Of a stretch of DNA of 64,000 nt, positions 1 to 9,264 are shown in pieces. Positions within the stretch are counted from its first letter, which is position 1. Each line of letters opens with the position of its first letter. The notes under the pieces were generated by a model. That model made no database searches, was not told where the DNA came from, and saw only the letters and a list, made by a program, of their open reading frames with translations. The position numbers and the translations under genes were made by a program. The stretch is from Afipia massiliensis (GTDB lineage: Bacteria > Pseudomonadota > Alphaproteobacteria > Rhizobiales > Xanthobacteraceae), in the NCBI RefSeq assembly GCF_001006325.2, contig NZ_LBIA02000001.1, positions 682,001 through 746,000 on the forward strand, written 5' to 3'.

Positions 1-1
1 C

Positions 2-331
<330 letters not shown>

Positions 332-422
332 GGCTGGTCCAATGGAGTCTGGATTCCGTTAGCAGTGTTGCCGCGATGTCAGAATTGATAGAGCCTGCAT
401 AAGGGCTTGAGTGGGAGAAACG

Positions 423-1403
423 ATGATCGCGCCACATCCTGACGTCCTTGCCATGATCGCCGCAGGTCGCGCGGCCGGCAGTCTGCCTTTCGAGGCAATG
501 GCGCCCGAGCAGGCACGACAGGCTTATGCGGCTCGCCGGCCGCTGGTGCAGGAGCCGCCCGATCAGGTCGCCGAACTTAGAAACGTCACCATCAACGGCC
601 CAGGCGGCCCGCTTCCCTTGCGACTCTATCGCGGCGCAGGCACGGATCCGGACGCAATTCTCCCTTGCCTGATCTATCTGCACGGCGGCGGCTGGGTTCT
701 CGGCAATCTCGATTCCCATGATGGAATTTGTTGCCGGCTCGCCAACGAGGCTCAGTGCTGCGTCGTTGCGGTCGATTACCGCCTCGCTCCTGAACATCGC
801 TTCCCCGCGGCCGTCGAGGACTGCGCGGCCGCACTCAACTATATCTCGCAACAGGCAAAGACGCTCCGCATCGATCCTTCGCGGATCGCCGTTGGCGGCG
901 ACAGCGCCGGCGGCAACCTCGCCGCCGTATTGTCTCTGATGGCGCGGGACGGACAACTGCCGCAAGTGCTCCACCAGGTCCTGCTCTATCCCGCAGTCGA
1001 TCTCAGTGTCGAGGGAGAGAGCTACAAAGCGACCACGGCTGGGATGACGATTACGCCGGCAACAATGCGCTATTTCATCGACCACTATGCGCCGGACCCG
1101 GCAAGCCGCGAAGACTGGCGCTCATCGCCCCTCAAGTCTTCCTCGCTTGCCGGAGCGCCATCGGCGCTGGTCATGACGTGCGGACACGATCCGTTGCGCG
1201 AGGAAGGGCGAGCCTATGCTCGACGCCTCGAACAAGAAGGCGTGCCGGTGACAACGCTACATATGAGTGCGCATACTCATGGCATGCTGACCTTGAGCAA
1301 GGTGATTTCAGCAAGCGCGGGAGTTCTCGCATTCATCGGTGCTCATCTTCGCGACGTGTTCAACGTCGCCCATCAGAACGTACGAGGTGTTGACCAAGCG
1401 TGA
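423..1403 (+). CDS. alpha/beta hydrolase, hormone-sensitive lipase family esterase
   Basis: A 326-residue alpha/beta hydrolase. HGGGW (about residues 87-91) is the oxyanion-hole motif of the HSL (fold-3) esterases and GDSAGG (about 159-164) holds the nucleophilic serine; a TCGHDPL segment and a late S-A-H-T-H-G segment fit the acid and histidine of the triad. The ATG at 423 has GGGAGA five bases before it; an in-frame GTG at 411 would add four residues and lacks such a site. It lies 91 bases after the monooxygenase, so hydrolysis of the ester or lactone made by that enzyme is the likely job (inference). It has no signal peptide, so it is probably cytoplasmic. Confidence 0.88.
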   Translation: MIAPHPDVLAMIAAGRAAGSLPFEAMAPEQARQAYAARRPLVQEPPDQVAELRNVTINGPGGPLPLRLYRGAGTDPDAILPCLIYLHGGGWVLGNLDSHDGICCRLANEAQCCVVAVDYRLAPEHRFPAAVEDCAAALNYISQQAKTLRIDPSRIAVGGDSAGGNLAAVLSLMARDGQLPQVLHQVLLYPAVDLSVEGESYKATTAGMTITPATMRYFIDHYAPDPASREDWRSSPLKSSSLAGAPSALVMTCGHDPLREEGRAYARRLEQEGVPVTTLHMSAHTHGMLTLSKVISASAGVLAFIGAHLRDVFNVAHQNVRGVDQA

Positions 1404-1453
1404 AACGACAGACCAAGCTAACTTGGTCAATAAAACAAAAAGGGAGGGATACA

Positions 1454-2719
1454 ATGAGTAAAACCACAGGCGGCATTGGACGACGTACTTTCATCGGAGG
1501 AACGATTGCGAGCGCCGGGGTGGCGATTACCGGCTTTCCTCATGTAGCCCGCGCACAAGCCAAAACGATCAAGGTCGGTATGCCGACCATCCTGTCCGGA
1601 CGTGTGGCCCTTCTGGGTACATCGAGCCGAGCCGGCGTGCAGGTTGCCTTCAACCAGATCAACGAAGCAGGCGGCATCAATGGCCGAAAGCTGGAATTGG
1701 TCGACCGCGATTCAAAGGGACGCCCGGACGAAGCCGCGAAAGTCACGCGCGACCTCATCAACAATGACGGCTGCGAGATCATTATCGACGCCGAGGCATC
1801 CTCGGGATCGTTCGCCGTCCATGAAGTTATTCGCGACCTTGGTGTCCTGTGCCTTCACACCTGCTCTGAATCATCGACTCTCACGGCCGATCCCAAACAG
1901 TTCGTCAAGACCGCGTTCCGTTGCGCACGTCAGGGCATCCATGACGCAGTCGCAGGCGGTTCGTACGCAGCCAAGATTGCCAAGGAGAAAGGCCTGAAGC
2001 GCTGGGCTACCTGCTCGCCCGACTACGCTTACGGGCGGGATAATACAGGGGAGTTCATCGAATACGCCAAGATCTTCGAACCTTCAATCGAGGTGGTGGA
2101 TCAACTTTGGCCGAAGTTGTTTGCACCAGACTATACCGAGAGCATCACCAAGCTGCTGCAGACCAAACCGCAAGCGGTCTATTCGGCGCTTTGGGGCGGC
2201 GATCTCGTGGCATTCATCGAGCAATCGAACCTTTACCGGCTGTTCCAGAACACAGCCTTCTTCTCCGGCGGTCTCGGCGACCCGCCGCTTTTGACCGCTA
2301 TCAAACAGCTGCCGACAGGCCTTAACACTGTCTATCGTTACAGCAAGGAATATCCCCCGCATCCGGAGAACAAGGCATTCTACGAGGCCTATGTAAAAAT
2401 CGCCAAACAGGAGCCCACCAACTGGAGCTGGCAGAATTTCGTCGGCGCCAACTTCATCATCGAGGCGTTGCGCCGGACCAACGGCAAGACCGATGGCGCT
2501 GCGCTCGCTGGTGAGGTCGAGGGCATGCAACTCAAGACGCCACTCGGCGTCGATGGCACGATCACGATGCGCGCCAAGGATCACACGATCATCAACTATC
2601 CGGTCGCCTGGGGCAAAACCATACCAAAGGATCCCTGGGTCATCGATTATGTCAACATGGAATGGTCGAAGATCCTCGAGCACGAGCAGCAGTGGAAAAA
2701 GGCGAAGGGATACGCCTGA
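1454..2719 (+). CDS. ABC importer substrate-binding protein (LivK type, Tat signal)
   Basis: A 421-residue periplasmic-binding protein of the branched-chain amino acid family (Peripla_BP_6). The N-terminus carries G-R-R-T-F-I-G-G followed by a hydrophobic stretch ending in A-R-A, a twin-arginine export signal, then the typical opening K-V-G-M-P-T-I-L-S-G-R. AGGGAGGG at 1441 sets the ATG at 1454. It is the first gene of a five-gene importer operon (LivK-H-M-G-F order) that follows the monooxygenase and esterase. The ligand is probably the catabolic substrate or a related acid rather than leucine (inference from context). A perfect stem-loop follows the gene. Confidence 0.88.
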   Translation: MSKTTGGIGRRTFIGGTIASAGVAITGFPHVARAQAKTIKVGMPTILSGRVALLGTSSRAGVQVAFNQINEAGGINGRKLELVDRDSKGRPDEAAKVTRDLINNDGCEIIIDAEASSGSFAVHEVIRDLGVLCLHTCSESSTLTADPKQFVKTAFRCARQGIHDAVAGGSYAAKIAKEKGLKRWATCSPDYAYGRDNTGEFIEYAKIFEPSIEVVDQLWPKLFAPDYTESITKLLQTKPQAVYSALWGGDLVAFIEQSNLYRLFQNTAFFSGGLGDPPLLTAIKQLPTGLNTVYRYSKEYPPHPENKAFYEAYVKIAKQEPTNWSWQNFVGANFIIEALRRTNGKTDGAALAGEVEGMQLKTPLGVDGTITMRAKDHTIINYPVAWGKTIPKDPWVIDYVNMEWSKILEHEQQWKKAKGYA

Positions 2720-2757
2720 TCTCTCCAGTTCAGGGCAATCTGCCCTTGATGCATGTT

Positions 2758-2781
2758 ATGGCCGGGCGCGAGCCCGGCCAT
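2758..2781 (+). other. intercistronic stem-loop after the SBP gene
   Basis: Ten-base perfect inverted repeat (ATGGCCGGGC / GCCCGGCCAT) closed by the GNRA-like loop GCGA, 38 bases after the SBP stop and 47 before the LivH start. There is no run of T, so it is more likely an mRNA 3'-end stabiliser or partial terminator that favours SBP over permease expression than a full terminator (inference). Confidence 0.7.
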
Positions 2782-2828
2782 GAGCGATTTGCGGAAGTGA
2801 CCGCAAAAACAAGATCTGGAGGGATATC

Positions 2829-3734
2829 GTGAATCTCGAGGCTTTGGCTGGCTGCTTCTCGTCGAGCGCTTGCGTCGTTACACAGCTATCGACAGCGCTC
2901 ATCGTAGGCATGCTGCTTTTCATGGTGGCGTCCGGCCTGTCGTTGATCTTCGGCGTGCTCGGCGTCATCAATTTCGCGCATGGCGCATTTTATATGGTCG
3001 GCGCCTATCTCGCGTACGCAACCTATCAGGTGACATCAAGTTTCACTCTGGCATTCCTGGCTGGCGCGATCGGAGTGGGCATCATCGGCGTCATCTTCGA
3101 ACGTTTCGCGATGAGCAAGGTCTACGGCAGCGACATCCTCATGCAGTTGCTCGTCTGTTATGCGATTATTCTTATCTTTGATGATCTTGTGAAAATGCTG
3201 GCCGGCCCTGAATACAAGATGATGGGCATGCCGGAATCGTTTGCATTGCCTCCGATTGAATTCCTGGGTGGCTTCATACCCGCCTACTACGTGTTCATGA
3301 TCGGGGCGAGCCTCTCCATCGGCGCCATCCTATGGCTGGCCATCAACAAGACGCGCGTCGGAAAAATTGTGCGAGCGCTCGCAGTCAATCCGCAAATGGT
3401 CGGAGCACTCGGCATCAATACGACGTTGCTCTACGCCGGGGTCTTCGCCGTCGGAAGTTCACTGGCGGGCGTCGCCGGCGCCCTTGCAGCGCCCACGCGT
3501 ACACTGACACCCGGCATGGGCCTCTCAATCCTGATCGAAAGCTTCATCGTGACGATCATCGGCGGCATGGGATCGATAGCAGGCGCGCTGATTGCTGCGC
3601 TTCTGATCGGCTTCACGCGAGCCTTCGGGGCGATCGGGTTTCCCCTGTTCGTGGATGGTTTGATGTTCGGAATGATGGCGCTCGTGTTGATCTTCAAGCC
3701 AAGCGGCCTGCTCGGCCGGGAGGCGGCACGATGA
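2829..3734 (+). CDS. branched-chain-type ABC importer permease (LivH)
   Basis: A 301-residue inner-membrane permease of the LivH family. It shows repeated hydrophobic helices and the family segment F-G-V-L-G-V-I-N-F-A-H-G (about residues 42-53), plus G-G-M-G-S-I-A-G-A in the cytoplasmic loop that contacts the ATPase. The start is GTG 2829 with GGAGGG at 2819. It overlaps the next permease by four bases (ATGA), so the two are translationally coupled. Works with LivM, LivG, LivF and the SBP at 1454. Confidence 0.9.
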   Translation: MNLEALAGCFSSSACVVTQLSTALIVGMLLFMVASGLSLIFGVLGVINFAHGAFYMVGAYLAYATYQVTSSFTLAFLAGAIGVGIIGVIFERFAMSKVYGSDILMQLLVCYAIILIFDDLVKMLAGPEYKMMGMPESFALPPIEFLGGFIPAYYVFMIGASLSIGAILWLAINKTRVGKIVRALAVNPQMVGALGINTTLLYAGVFAVGSSLAGVAGALAAPTRTLTPGMGLSILIESFIVTIIGGMGSIAGALIAALLIGFTRAFGAIGFPLFVDGLMFGMMALVLIFKPSGLLGREAAR

Positions 3735-4732
3735 GGCCGGGCCTTCTGCGCGACCTCGCGGCTGGACTGGCGCTTCTGCTGGTCTTACTTGTTTTGCCTT
3801 TCATCTTTACCAAGCCCGCCATAAGAGATTTTCTTATCTACGTGATGGCCTATGGCCTTCTGGCAACATCTCTCAACCTGCTGGTCGGCCTGACCGGGCT
3901 CGTGTCATTCGGACACGCGGCCTACTTTGCGTCTGGCGCCTACATGTTCGGCCTGCTGATGCAGACCGGAAAGGTGTCGATCCCGGTCGCGATCATGGCA
4001 ACAGTTGCTGGCACAGCTCTCCTTGCTCTGGTTATTGGAGCGATCTGCGTCCGGTTGAAGGAAATCTATTTCTCCTTCATCACACTGGCGTTTCAGATGT
4101 TCATTCACTCGATCATTCTCACGTGGGTGAATTTGACCGGCGGAGATCAGGGCCTTCGCGGCGGGATACCGCGCCCGACCTTTCTGGGCATCGATCTGAA
4201 CAATGGAATGACGCTCTATATTTTTTGCGTTGTTGTCTTCATCATCTGCATCGCGATCATGCGGCAGGTTTGGCAATCTCCGTTCGGCTACACGCTGCGA
4301 TTGATCCGGGACAACCCGACCCGCGCCAACTTCATCGGCGTCGACATCATACGAATGAAGCTTGGAATCTTCGTCATCGCAGGCGCGATGGCGAGCGTCG
4401 CCGGCATTCTGCTCGCACTTTTCGTCTCCGGAGCTTATCCGGAATTCGGATTCTGGACGACGTCGGGCGAAGCCATCTTCATGATCATGCTCGGCGGAAG
4501 CCAGCTCTTTATCGGACCCATGATCGGCGCCGTTCTCCTTCGCCTGCTGGAGCATTTCGTCACGGTCTACACCGAGTATCATGGCCTCGTTCTCGGTGTG
4601 GTCATCCTCGCGATCGTGTTGGGCCTGCGACAGGGCATTGCGGACTACATCGCCGACTGGCTTGAGCGGCGACGTACCACCAGATCTGCAGCGACCCAGA
4701 CCAGCGTGCTCCCAAGCAAGGAAAGCGCCTGA
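3731..4732 (+). CDS. branched-chain-type ABC importer permease (LivM)
   Basis: A 333-residue LivM-family membrane permease. The frame stays open well upstream inside LivH, but the ATG at 3731 overlaps the LivH stop in the usual ATGA coupling and gives a normal length. Family marks are the segment L-V-G-L-T-G-L-V-S-F-G-H-A (about residues 53-65) and several hydrophobic helices. It ends in the overlap TGATG with the LivG start. Second membrane half of the importer at 1454-6212. Confidence 0.9.
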   Translation: MRPGLLRDLAAGLALLLVLLVLPFIFTKPAIRDFLIYVMAYGLLATSLNLLVGLTGLVSFGHAAYFASGAYMFGLLMQTGKVSIPVAIMATVAGTALLALVIGAICVRLKEIYFSFITLAFQMFIHSIILTWVNLTGGDQGLRGGIPRPTFLGIDLNNGMTLYIFCVVVFIICIAIMRQVWQSPFGYTLRLIRDNPTRANFIGVDIIRMKLGIFVIAGAMASVAGILLALFVSGAYPEFGFWTTSGEAIFMIMLGGSQLFIGPMIGAVLLRLLEHFVTVYTEYHGLVLGVVILAIVLGLRQGIADYIADWLERRRTTRSAATQTSVLPSKESA

Positions 4733-5499
4733 TGCTGAGCGTAAAGAACCTCACAAAAAGCTTTGGCGGCGTGCAGGCAAGCCGCGATATCTCCATCGAT
4801 TTTCCGGATGGTTCGCTGACTGCCATCATCGGTCCGAATGGGGCCGGCAAGACGACCTTCTTCAACCTGATATCAGGGGCTTTCCCGGCGGATTCGGGAC
4901 AGGTGATCTTTGACGGTCAGGATATCGTCGGCAAATCCAGCCTTGAGATCGTGCGGCTCGGCATGGTCCGTGCCTTCCAGGTTGCTGCGCTGTTTCCCAG
5001 CCTCAGCGTTTCAGATGCGATCACGGCCGCCGTCACATCGCATCAAAGGCGCTCCGCAGCGTTGTTTCGCAGCTTCCCTCTGGAGGGAACAAAGACGCGG
5101 GTGGAGGAAATCCTGGAACTGCTGGGTTTGGCATCGAAGGCCGCGACGCTGTCGCGCAATCTCAGCCATGGTGACCAGAAACTTCTCGATATCGGCCTCG
5201 CCTTGGCAATGGATCCGAAAGTGCTTTTGCTCGACGAGCCGACCGCAGGCATGGGACCAGACGAGCGCTGGCGAATGATCGGCAAGGTACAGCACCTGTG
5301 GGAAGCCAAGAAGATGACCGTGCTTTTCATCGAGCATGACATGGATATCGTGTTCAAGATTGCCCAGACGATTCACGTCCTCAAGTACGGAGCGATCCTG
5401 GCGCAAGGCACTGCCGCCGAGATCCGCAGCAATCAGGATGTTATCGATGCCTATCTCGGAACAGATCATCATCTCGCTCAAGCCGCGGGAGAACAGTGA
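4732..5499 (+). CDS. branched-chain-type ABC importer ATPase (LivG)
   Basis: A 255-residue ABC ATPase. Walker [10 protein letters not shown] is near residue 35, the signature reads L-S-H-G-D-Q-K, the variant usual in LivG proteins, and Walker B is L-L-L-D-E-P-T-A-G, followed by the switch histidine in I-E-H-D-M. The C-terminus has the LivG-type tail ending D-A-Y-L-G. The start ATG overlaps the LivM stop and the stop overlaps the LivF start, so the operon is tightly coupled. Confidence 0.92.
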   Translation: MLSVKNLTKSFGGVQASRDISIDFPDGSLTAIIGPNGAGKTTFFNLISGAFPADSGQVIFDGQDIVGKSSLEIVRLGMVRAFQVAALFPSLSVSDAITAAVTSHQRRSAALFRSFPLEGTKTRVEEILELLGLASKAATLSRNLSHGDQKLLDIGLALAMDPKVLLLDEPTAGMGPDERWRMIGKVQHLWEAKKMTVLFIEHDMDIVFKIAQTIHVLKYGAILAQGTAAEIRSNQDVIDAYLGTDHHLAQAAGEQ

Positions 5500-6212
5500 T
5501 GGCTGAGCCACTCCTGAGGATCGAAGCCGCGGAAGTCTTCTACGGCGCCAGCCAGATCCTGTTCGGCATCGACCTCGAGGTGGAGAAGGGCCAGACCATG
5601 GCTCTTCTCGGCCGCAACGGGGCCGGCAAATCCACGACGTTCAAAGCGATCGCGGGCATCGCCCCGCCAAAACGCGGCCAGGTGATCCTGGCCGGCAAAG
5701 CCGTAACCGGGCAGCCGCCGTACCGTATCGCGAAGGCGGGTATCGGCTACGTGCCGGAAGACCGCCAGGTCTTTCCCGAGCACACCGTCGATGACAACCT
5801 GATTGTCGGCGCGAAGAAAGGCCCATGCGGCGAGGATTATTGGAACACCAAGCGCATCTATGACGTTTTTCCGCTTCTTGCGGGGATGAAGACGCGAATG
5901 GCCGGCCGATTGTCCGGCGGTGAGCAGCAGATGCTGACACTGGCCCGCACGTTGATGGGCAATCCCGACATCGTCCTGCTCGACGAGCCGAGCGAAGGTC
6001 TCGCACCGATCATCGTTCAAGCCATCGGCGAACTCATCCGAACGTTACGAAATATGGGCGTAACGATTATTCTGGCCGAGCAGAACATGCATTTCTGCCT
6101 TGGCATCGCCACCCATGCCGCCATCGTCGACAAGGGGCAGATCGTCTATCGCGCGACGATAGACGATCTGCGGCATAACGAAGCCATCAAGCAACGATAT
6201 CTTGCGGTTTGA
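5499..6212 (+). CDS. branched-chain-type ABC importer ATPase (LivF)
   Basis: A 237-residue LivF ATPase with Walker A G-R-N-G-A-G-K-S-T, signature L-S-G-G-E-Q-Q-M, Walker B L-L-D-E-P-S-E-G-L-A-P and the LivF switch region A-E-Q-N. The ATG at 5499 overlaps the LivG stop as TGATG; a GTG one codon earlier is possible. Last transporter gene of the operon. An SDR follows 81 bases later. Confidence 0.92.
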   Translation: MAEPLLRIEAAEVFYGASQILFGIDLEVEKGQTMALLGRNGAGKSTTFKAIAGIAPPKRGQVILAGKAVTGQPPYRIAKAGIGYVPEDRQVFPEHTVDDNLIVGAKKGPCGEDYWNTKRIYDVFPLLAGMKTRMAGRLSGGEQQMLTLARTLMGNPDIVLLDEPSEGLAPIIVQAIGELIRTLRNMGVTIILAEQNMHFCLGIATHAAIVDKGQIVYRATIDDLRHNEAIKQRYLAV

Positions 6213-6293
6213 TCATGGCTTGCAGCCATCGCAGGGCATTATCTGCGATGACAATCCTCAATCGCTCAATAAGAAACTCAGGGAGCATCCGTT

Positions 6294-7079
6294 ATGAGTG
6301 CTGATTCCAAGCGCCGCGTCAGTGTGGTGACCGGCGGCGCCAGCGGCATCGGCGCCGCATGCGCGCGGCAGCTCGCATTGTCCGGTGATCTCGTGATTGT
6401 CGCGGATCGCGATCTGGAACGGGCGCGAACCATCGCGAATGAAGTTGATGGTCAGGCTTGCCATATCGATGTCAGCGACGAGACCGCGGTTGAGGCTTGC
6501 GCTGCGCAAATCGAGCACGATTGCGGTGCCGTCGATGTGCTCGTCAACAGTGCCGGAATCATTCAGGTGCCGCAGCGACCGCATGACATGAAAATGTCGG
6601 TATGGGATGACGTCGTGCGCGTCGACCAGCGTGGCACCTACGTTGCCTGCACGGCTTTTGCGCGTCGCATGATCGAACGGCGGCGGGGCAACATTGTCAA
6701 CATTGCATCGGTGGCGGGTATGCGCTCGATGCCGCTGCATGCCTATGCCCCGGCCAAGGCTGCGGTGATTGCGATCACCGAATGCCTCGCCGCCGAGTGG
6801 GGGCCATCCGGAATTCGCGTCAATGCGGTGTCGCCAGGTTACACGCTGACCCCGGCGCTGAAGAACGCGATCGATCGCGGTGAGCGCGATGTGTCGTCGC
6901 TAACGGTCAACGCGGCGCTGCAGCGGCTGGTCGATCCTGACGAGATTGGGCGGGCGGTCGCGTTTCTCGCGTCCGACGCGGCGTCGGCTATCACCGGCAT
7001 AAACCTCCCGGTTGATTGCGGCTGGCTAGCGGGAACGTCGTGGAGCACCTATGGCGGACTCAGGGAAGCAGTAGGCTGA
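6294..7079 (+). CDS. short-chain dehydrogenase/reductase
   Basis: A 261-residue classical SDR. The NAD(P)-binding motif T-G-G-A-S-G-I-G is near residues 14-21, N-S-A-G follows strand four, and the catalytic set is S (I-A-S-V-A-G) with Y-A-P-A-K. It follows the importer in the same direction and may be the last gene of the monooxygenase/importer operon. A role as alcohol dehydrogenase before the monooxygenase, or as 3-hydroxyacyl-CoA dehydrogenase after it, would both fit; sequence alone does not decide. Confidence 0.85.
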   Translation: MSADSKRRVSVVTGGASGIGAACARQLALSGDLVIVADRDLERARTIANEVDGQACHIDVSDETAVEACAAQIEHDCGAVDVLVNSAGIIQVPQRPHDMKMSVWDDVVRVDQRGTYVACTAFARRMIERRRGNIVNIASVAGMRSMPLHAYAPAKAAVIAITECLAAEWGPSGIRVNAVSPGYTLTPALKNAIDRGERDVSSLTVNAALQRLVDPDEIGRAVAFLASDAASAITGINLPVDCGWLAGTSWSTYGGLREAVG

Positions 7080-7194
7080 GGGGACGCCTGAGATGCACTG
7101 GTCGAGGGAGGTGAAAGGCAGTCGGCGAAACCGATGACCAAGCCTTCGCCGCGCCACTCATGCCGCGCCCACGTTCCGGGAGAGTCAAAGCACT

Positions 7195-8352
7195 TTATGC
7201 TTCGTATTTTCCATCCCAGGCCATTTCAAGAATTTGCATGGCCTCTTCAGCTGTGGCGATGGTACGCGGATTGGCTTGAACAAACGGATTGGCGAGCGAA
7301 CTCTGTGCAATCTTCGGAAGCAATGATCTTTCGACTTTGAGATCGTGGAGATTCCGCGGCAGATCAAGCCGTGCAACGAACTCGGCAACAACCGCGACAG
7401 CACTCTCACCAGCCCCGCCGAGCGCGCTGGAAATCTCGGTGTACCTGTTTCCCACAACGGCGAAGTTGTACGCCAGCACAGCCGGCAACAAGACACAGGA
7501 GGTGTAACCATGCGGCACGCCCGCCAGCGCTCCCAATTGATGACCGATGCCGTGGGACGCGCCGTAGCGCACCCGGCCAAGACCAGCTGCAGCGAGCCAG
7601 ACACCCATCTGCCCCTCGGAGCGCGCGCGCCAGTCCTCCGGGTTCAGTTTTGAGTTTGGTAAGCCAAGCGCAAGTTGCCGCAGACCATGCAGCGCGGTCC
7701 CGTCGCTGAAGGGATTTGCGTCGGGCGAAAGAAACCCTTCTACCGCGTGATCAACGGCGCGCATGCCTGTCGATAGCCACAACCATGGCGGCGTGAGTGT
7801 TGCGAGATGCGGATCGTAAATCACAGTAGCAGCGCAGAAATACGGTGCGCGGAACATGTGCTTGATTCCGCTTTCCGGATCGACGCCGCCACCGATAACG
7901 CCAAACTCCGCCCCGGACAATGTGGTGGGAATTGCAATGGTCCGGTACGGCGGCAATTTGTCGGAGCTTCCAATTTGCGCCGCTGTATGGCGCAGGAGTT
8001 CGCCTTCACTGGAGAGACCATGTGTCAGGGCAAGGGTCGCGATCTTGACTGAATCGATGGCGCTTCCACCGCCAATGACGACAACAAGATCAGGCCTCGC
8101 CGATCCGATGATTTGCGCCAGTTTGGCCACCAATGGCAGCGGCACATGGGCTTCGATCAAATCGGAATGACCAACGCACACAGCACCCAACATCGAAATG
8201 ATGTCCTGGACCTGGGCGGATTTTGTGAGACTGCGCGTTGAAACGACGAAGACTCGCGTGGCCCTTCTTCGCTCGACTTCGGCGATGACCGCTTCGGCAG
8301 CGGCGGCCTCGAATACAATGCGATCTTGATCGATATAGTCGAAGAATCGCAT
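7195..8352 (-). CDS. iron-containing alcohol dehydrogenase (maleylacetate reductase-like)
   Basis: A 385-residue group III (Fe) alcohol dehydrogenase. G-G-G-S-A-I-D binds NAD, and metal-ligand positions are visible as D-H in A-V-D-H-A-V-E and the histidines in H-G-I-G-H-Q-L-G-A-L-A-G-V-P-H-G. The layout matches maleylacetate reductases and related hydroxyacid dehydrogenases. It starts 27 bases after the GntR gene in the same direction, so the two are likely one operon under that regulator. In this context it may oxidise an omega-hydroxy acid or alcohol, or reduce an aldehyde (inference). Confidence 0.85.
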   Translation of the reverse strand: MRFFDYIDQDRIVFEAAAAEAVIAEVERRRATRVFVVSTRSLTKSAQVQDIISMLGAVCVGHSDLIEAHVPLPLVAKLAQIIGSARPDLVVVIGGGSAIDSVKIATLALTHGLSSEGELLRHTAAQIGSSDKLPPYRTIAIPTTLSGAEFGVIGGGVDPESGIKHMFRAPYFCAATVIYDPHLATLTPPWLWLSTGMRAVDHAVEGFLSPDANPFSDGTALHGLRQLALGLPNSKLNPEDWRARSEGQMGVWLAAAGLGRVRYGASHGIGHQLGALAGVPHGYTSCVLLPAVLAYNFAVVGNRYTEISSALGGAGESAVAVVAEFVARLDLPRNLHDLKVERSLLPKIAQSSLANPFVQANPRTIATAEEAMQILEMAWDGKYEA

Positions 8353-8379
8353 CGGCAGTGGCCTCTTTCCCAGGTCGTT

Positions 8380-9138
8380 TCATGCAGCGTCGATCTTGCC
8401 CGGCCAACCGACCGGTGCATCGATATCCAGACTTGCCAGCTCATAGCCACGACGAAAATCAACGACGTGCTTATCCATCCACTCGCGCGCAACAGCAGCA
8501 TCGCGGCCTCGGAGCGCCTGCAATATCTTCTCGTGAGCAAAAACGAGACGTTCTCCCGCGTTCAACCGGGAAAATACGTTCAGAAATGCCGGGTAGAAGA
8601 GCTGGCTAATCGGCTGGCGACAAAGCTGAAGCGCCCGATTGCCAGATGCTGTCGCAATCAACTGGTGAAATTCGATATCGAGTTGCACCAGGCTCTTCTT
8701 GTCTTCGTAGGCCACGCGTGTCCTCTCAACGTTCTCCTGCAGAGCGTCGAGGGTATCTTCCGAGATGCGCGACGCTGCGCCTTCGACAAGCGCGGGCTCG
8801 ATACAGCGCATACTTTCCCACAATTCGAAAAACGTAACTTCCTGCAGCACAATGGCCGCGGTTATCTTCGATGAAATATCGGCTTCGCGGGGCGCCGTAA
8901 CGAATAAAAGCTTTCCGCCGTCGTGCCGCCGAACCAATCCGTTCTGCTCAAGGACACGAATGGCTTCCCGGATGGTTGACCGGTGAACGCCAAGATCCTG
9001 AGCGAGGGTGGTCTCTGCGGGCACGCGATCGCCGACAGCCCACTCCCCTGACATGATTTTTGTTTCGATGCGCCGCACCACGGATCGGTAGGCCGGCTCG
9101 TTTGAAACGGGAACAATTTCAACATCTAAAAGGGACAT
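8380..9138 (-). CDS. GntR-family (FadR/FCD) transcriptional regulator
   Basis: A 252-residue regulator. The N-terminal winged helix includes R-V-P-A-E-T-T-L-A-Q-D-L-G-V-H-R-S-T-I-R (about residues 40-60), and the helical C-terminal half with F-H-Q-L-I-A-T-A-S-G-N fits the FCD effector domain. The frame is open further upstream, but the ATG at 9138 gives the normal N-terminus and has a palindrome immediately before it. That palindrome (TTGTCCGACAA) recurs before the SBP at 9265 and, exactly or as a variant, twice before the kinase operon ending at 14281, so this protein is the likely repressor of all three units and of itself. The effector may be an acyl-CoA or organic acid (inference). Confidence 0.88.
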   Translation of the reverse strand: MSLLDVEIVPVSNEPAYRSVVRRIETKIMSGEWAVGDRVPAETTLAQDLGVHRSTIREAIRVLEQNGLVRRHDGGKLLFVTAPREADISSKITAAIVLQEVTFFELWESMRCIEPALVEGAASRISEDTLDALQENVERTRVAYEDKKSLVQLDIEFHQLIATASGNRALQLCRQPISQLFYPAFLNVFSRLNAGERLVFAHEKILQALRGRDAAVAREWMDKHVVDFRRGYELASLDIDAPVGWPGKIDAA

Positions 9139-9139
9139 T

Positions 9140-9150
9140 TTGTCCGACAA
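9140..9150. promoter_or_regulatory. candidate GntR operator O1 (autoregulatory)
   Basis: TTGTCCGACAA, five-base arms around a central C, one base before the GntR start codon. A TATATA element at 9171-9176 on the opposite strand could be the -10 of the regulator gene, which would place the site just downstream of the transcription start. Confidence 0.65.
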
Positions 9151-9208
9151 CTCCCGTATGAAGATACAGCTATATAGCAAAACTGCGCACTTTTCCAGAC
9201 TTGTTGGT

Positions 9209-9236
9209 TTGACAAACGCTCCTTCACAGGCATTAT
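9209..9236 (+). promoter_or_regulatory. sigma-70-type promoter of the SBP-SDR unit
   Basis: A perfect -35 TTGACA at 9209-9214 and a -10-like CATTAT at 9231-9236, spaced 16 bases. The -10 runs into operator O2 at 9233-9249, so a bound repressor would block RNA polymerase. Confidence 0.55.
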
Positions 9237-9249
9237 TGTCCGACAATAA
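9233..9249. promoter_or_regulatory. candidate GntR operator O2
   Basis: TTATTGTCCGACAATAA: two perfect eight-base arms around a central C. It overlaps the -10 region and lies just before the ribosome-binding site GGGAGG of the SBP gene at 9265. It is the longest of the copies with the exact GTCCGAC core and the best reference for a motif search. Confidence 0.75.
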
Positions 9250-9264
9250 ACTGGGAGGGAGTAA

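Noticed and set aside
3332-3730. N-terminal extension of LivM inside LivH
   Set aside because: Composition is Arg-rich and not membrane-like; the coupled ATG at 3731 gives the family length.
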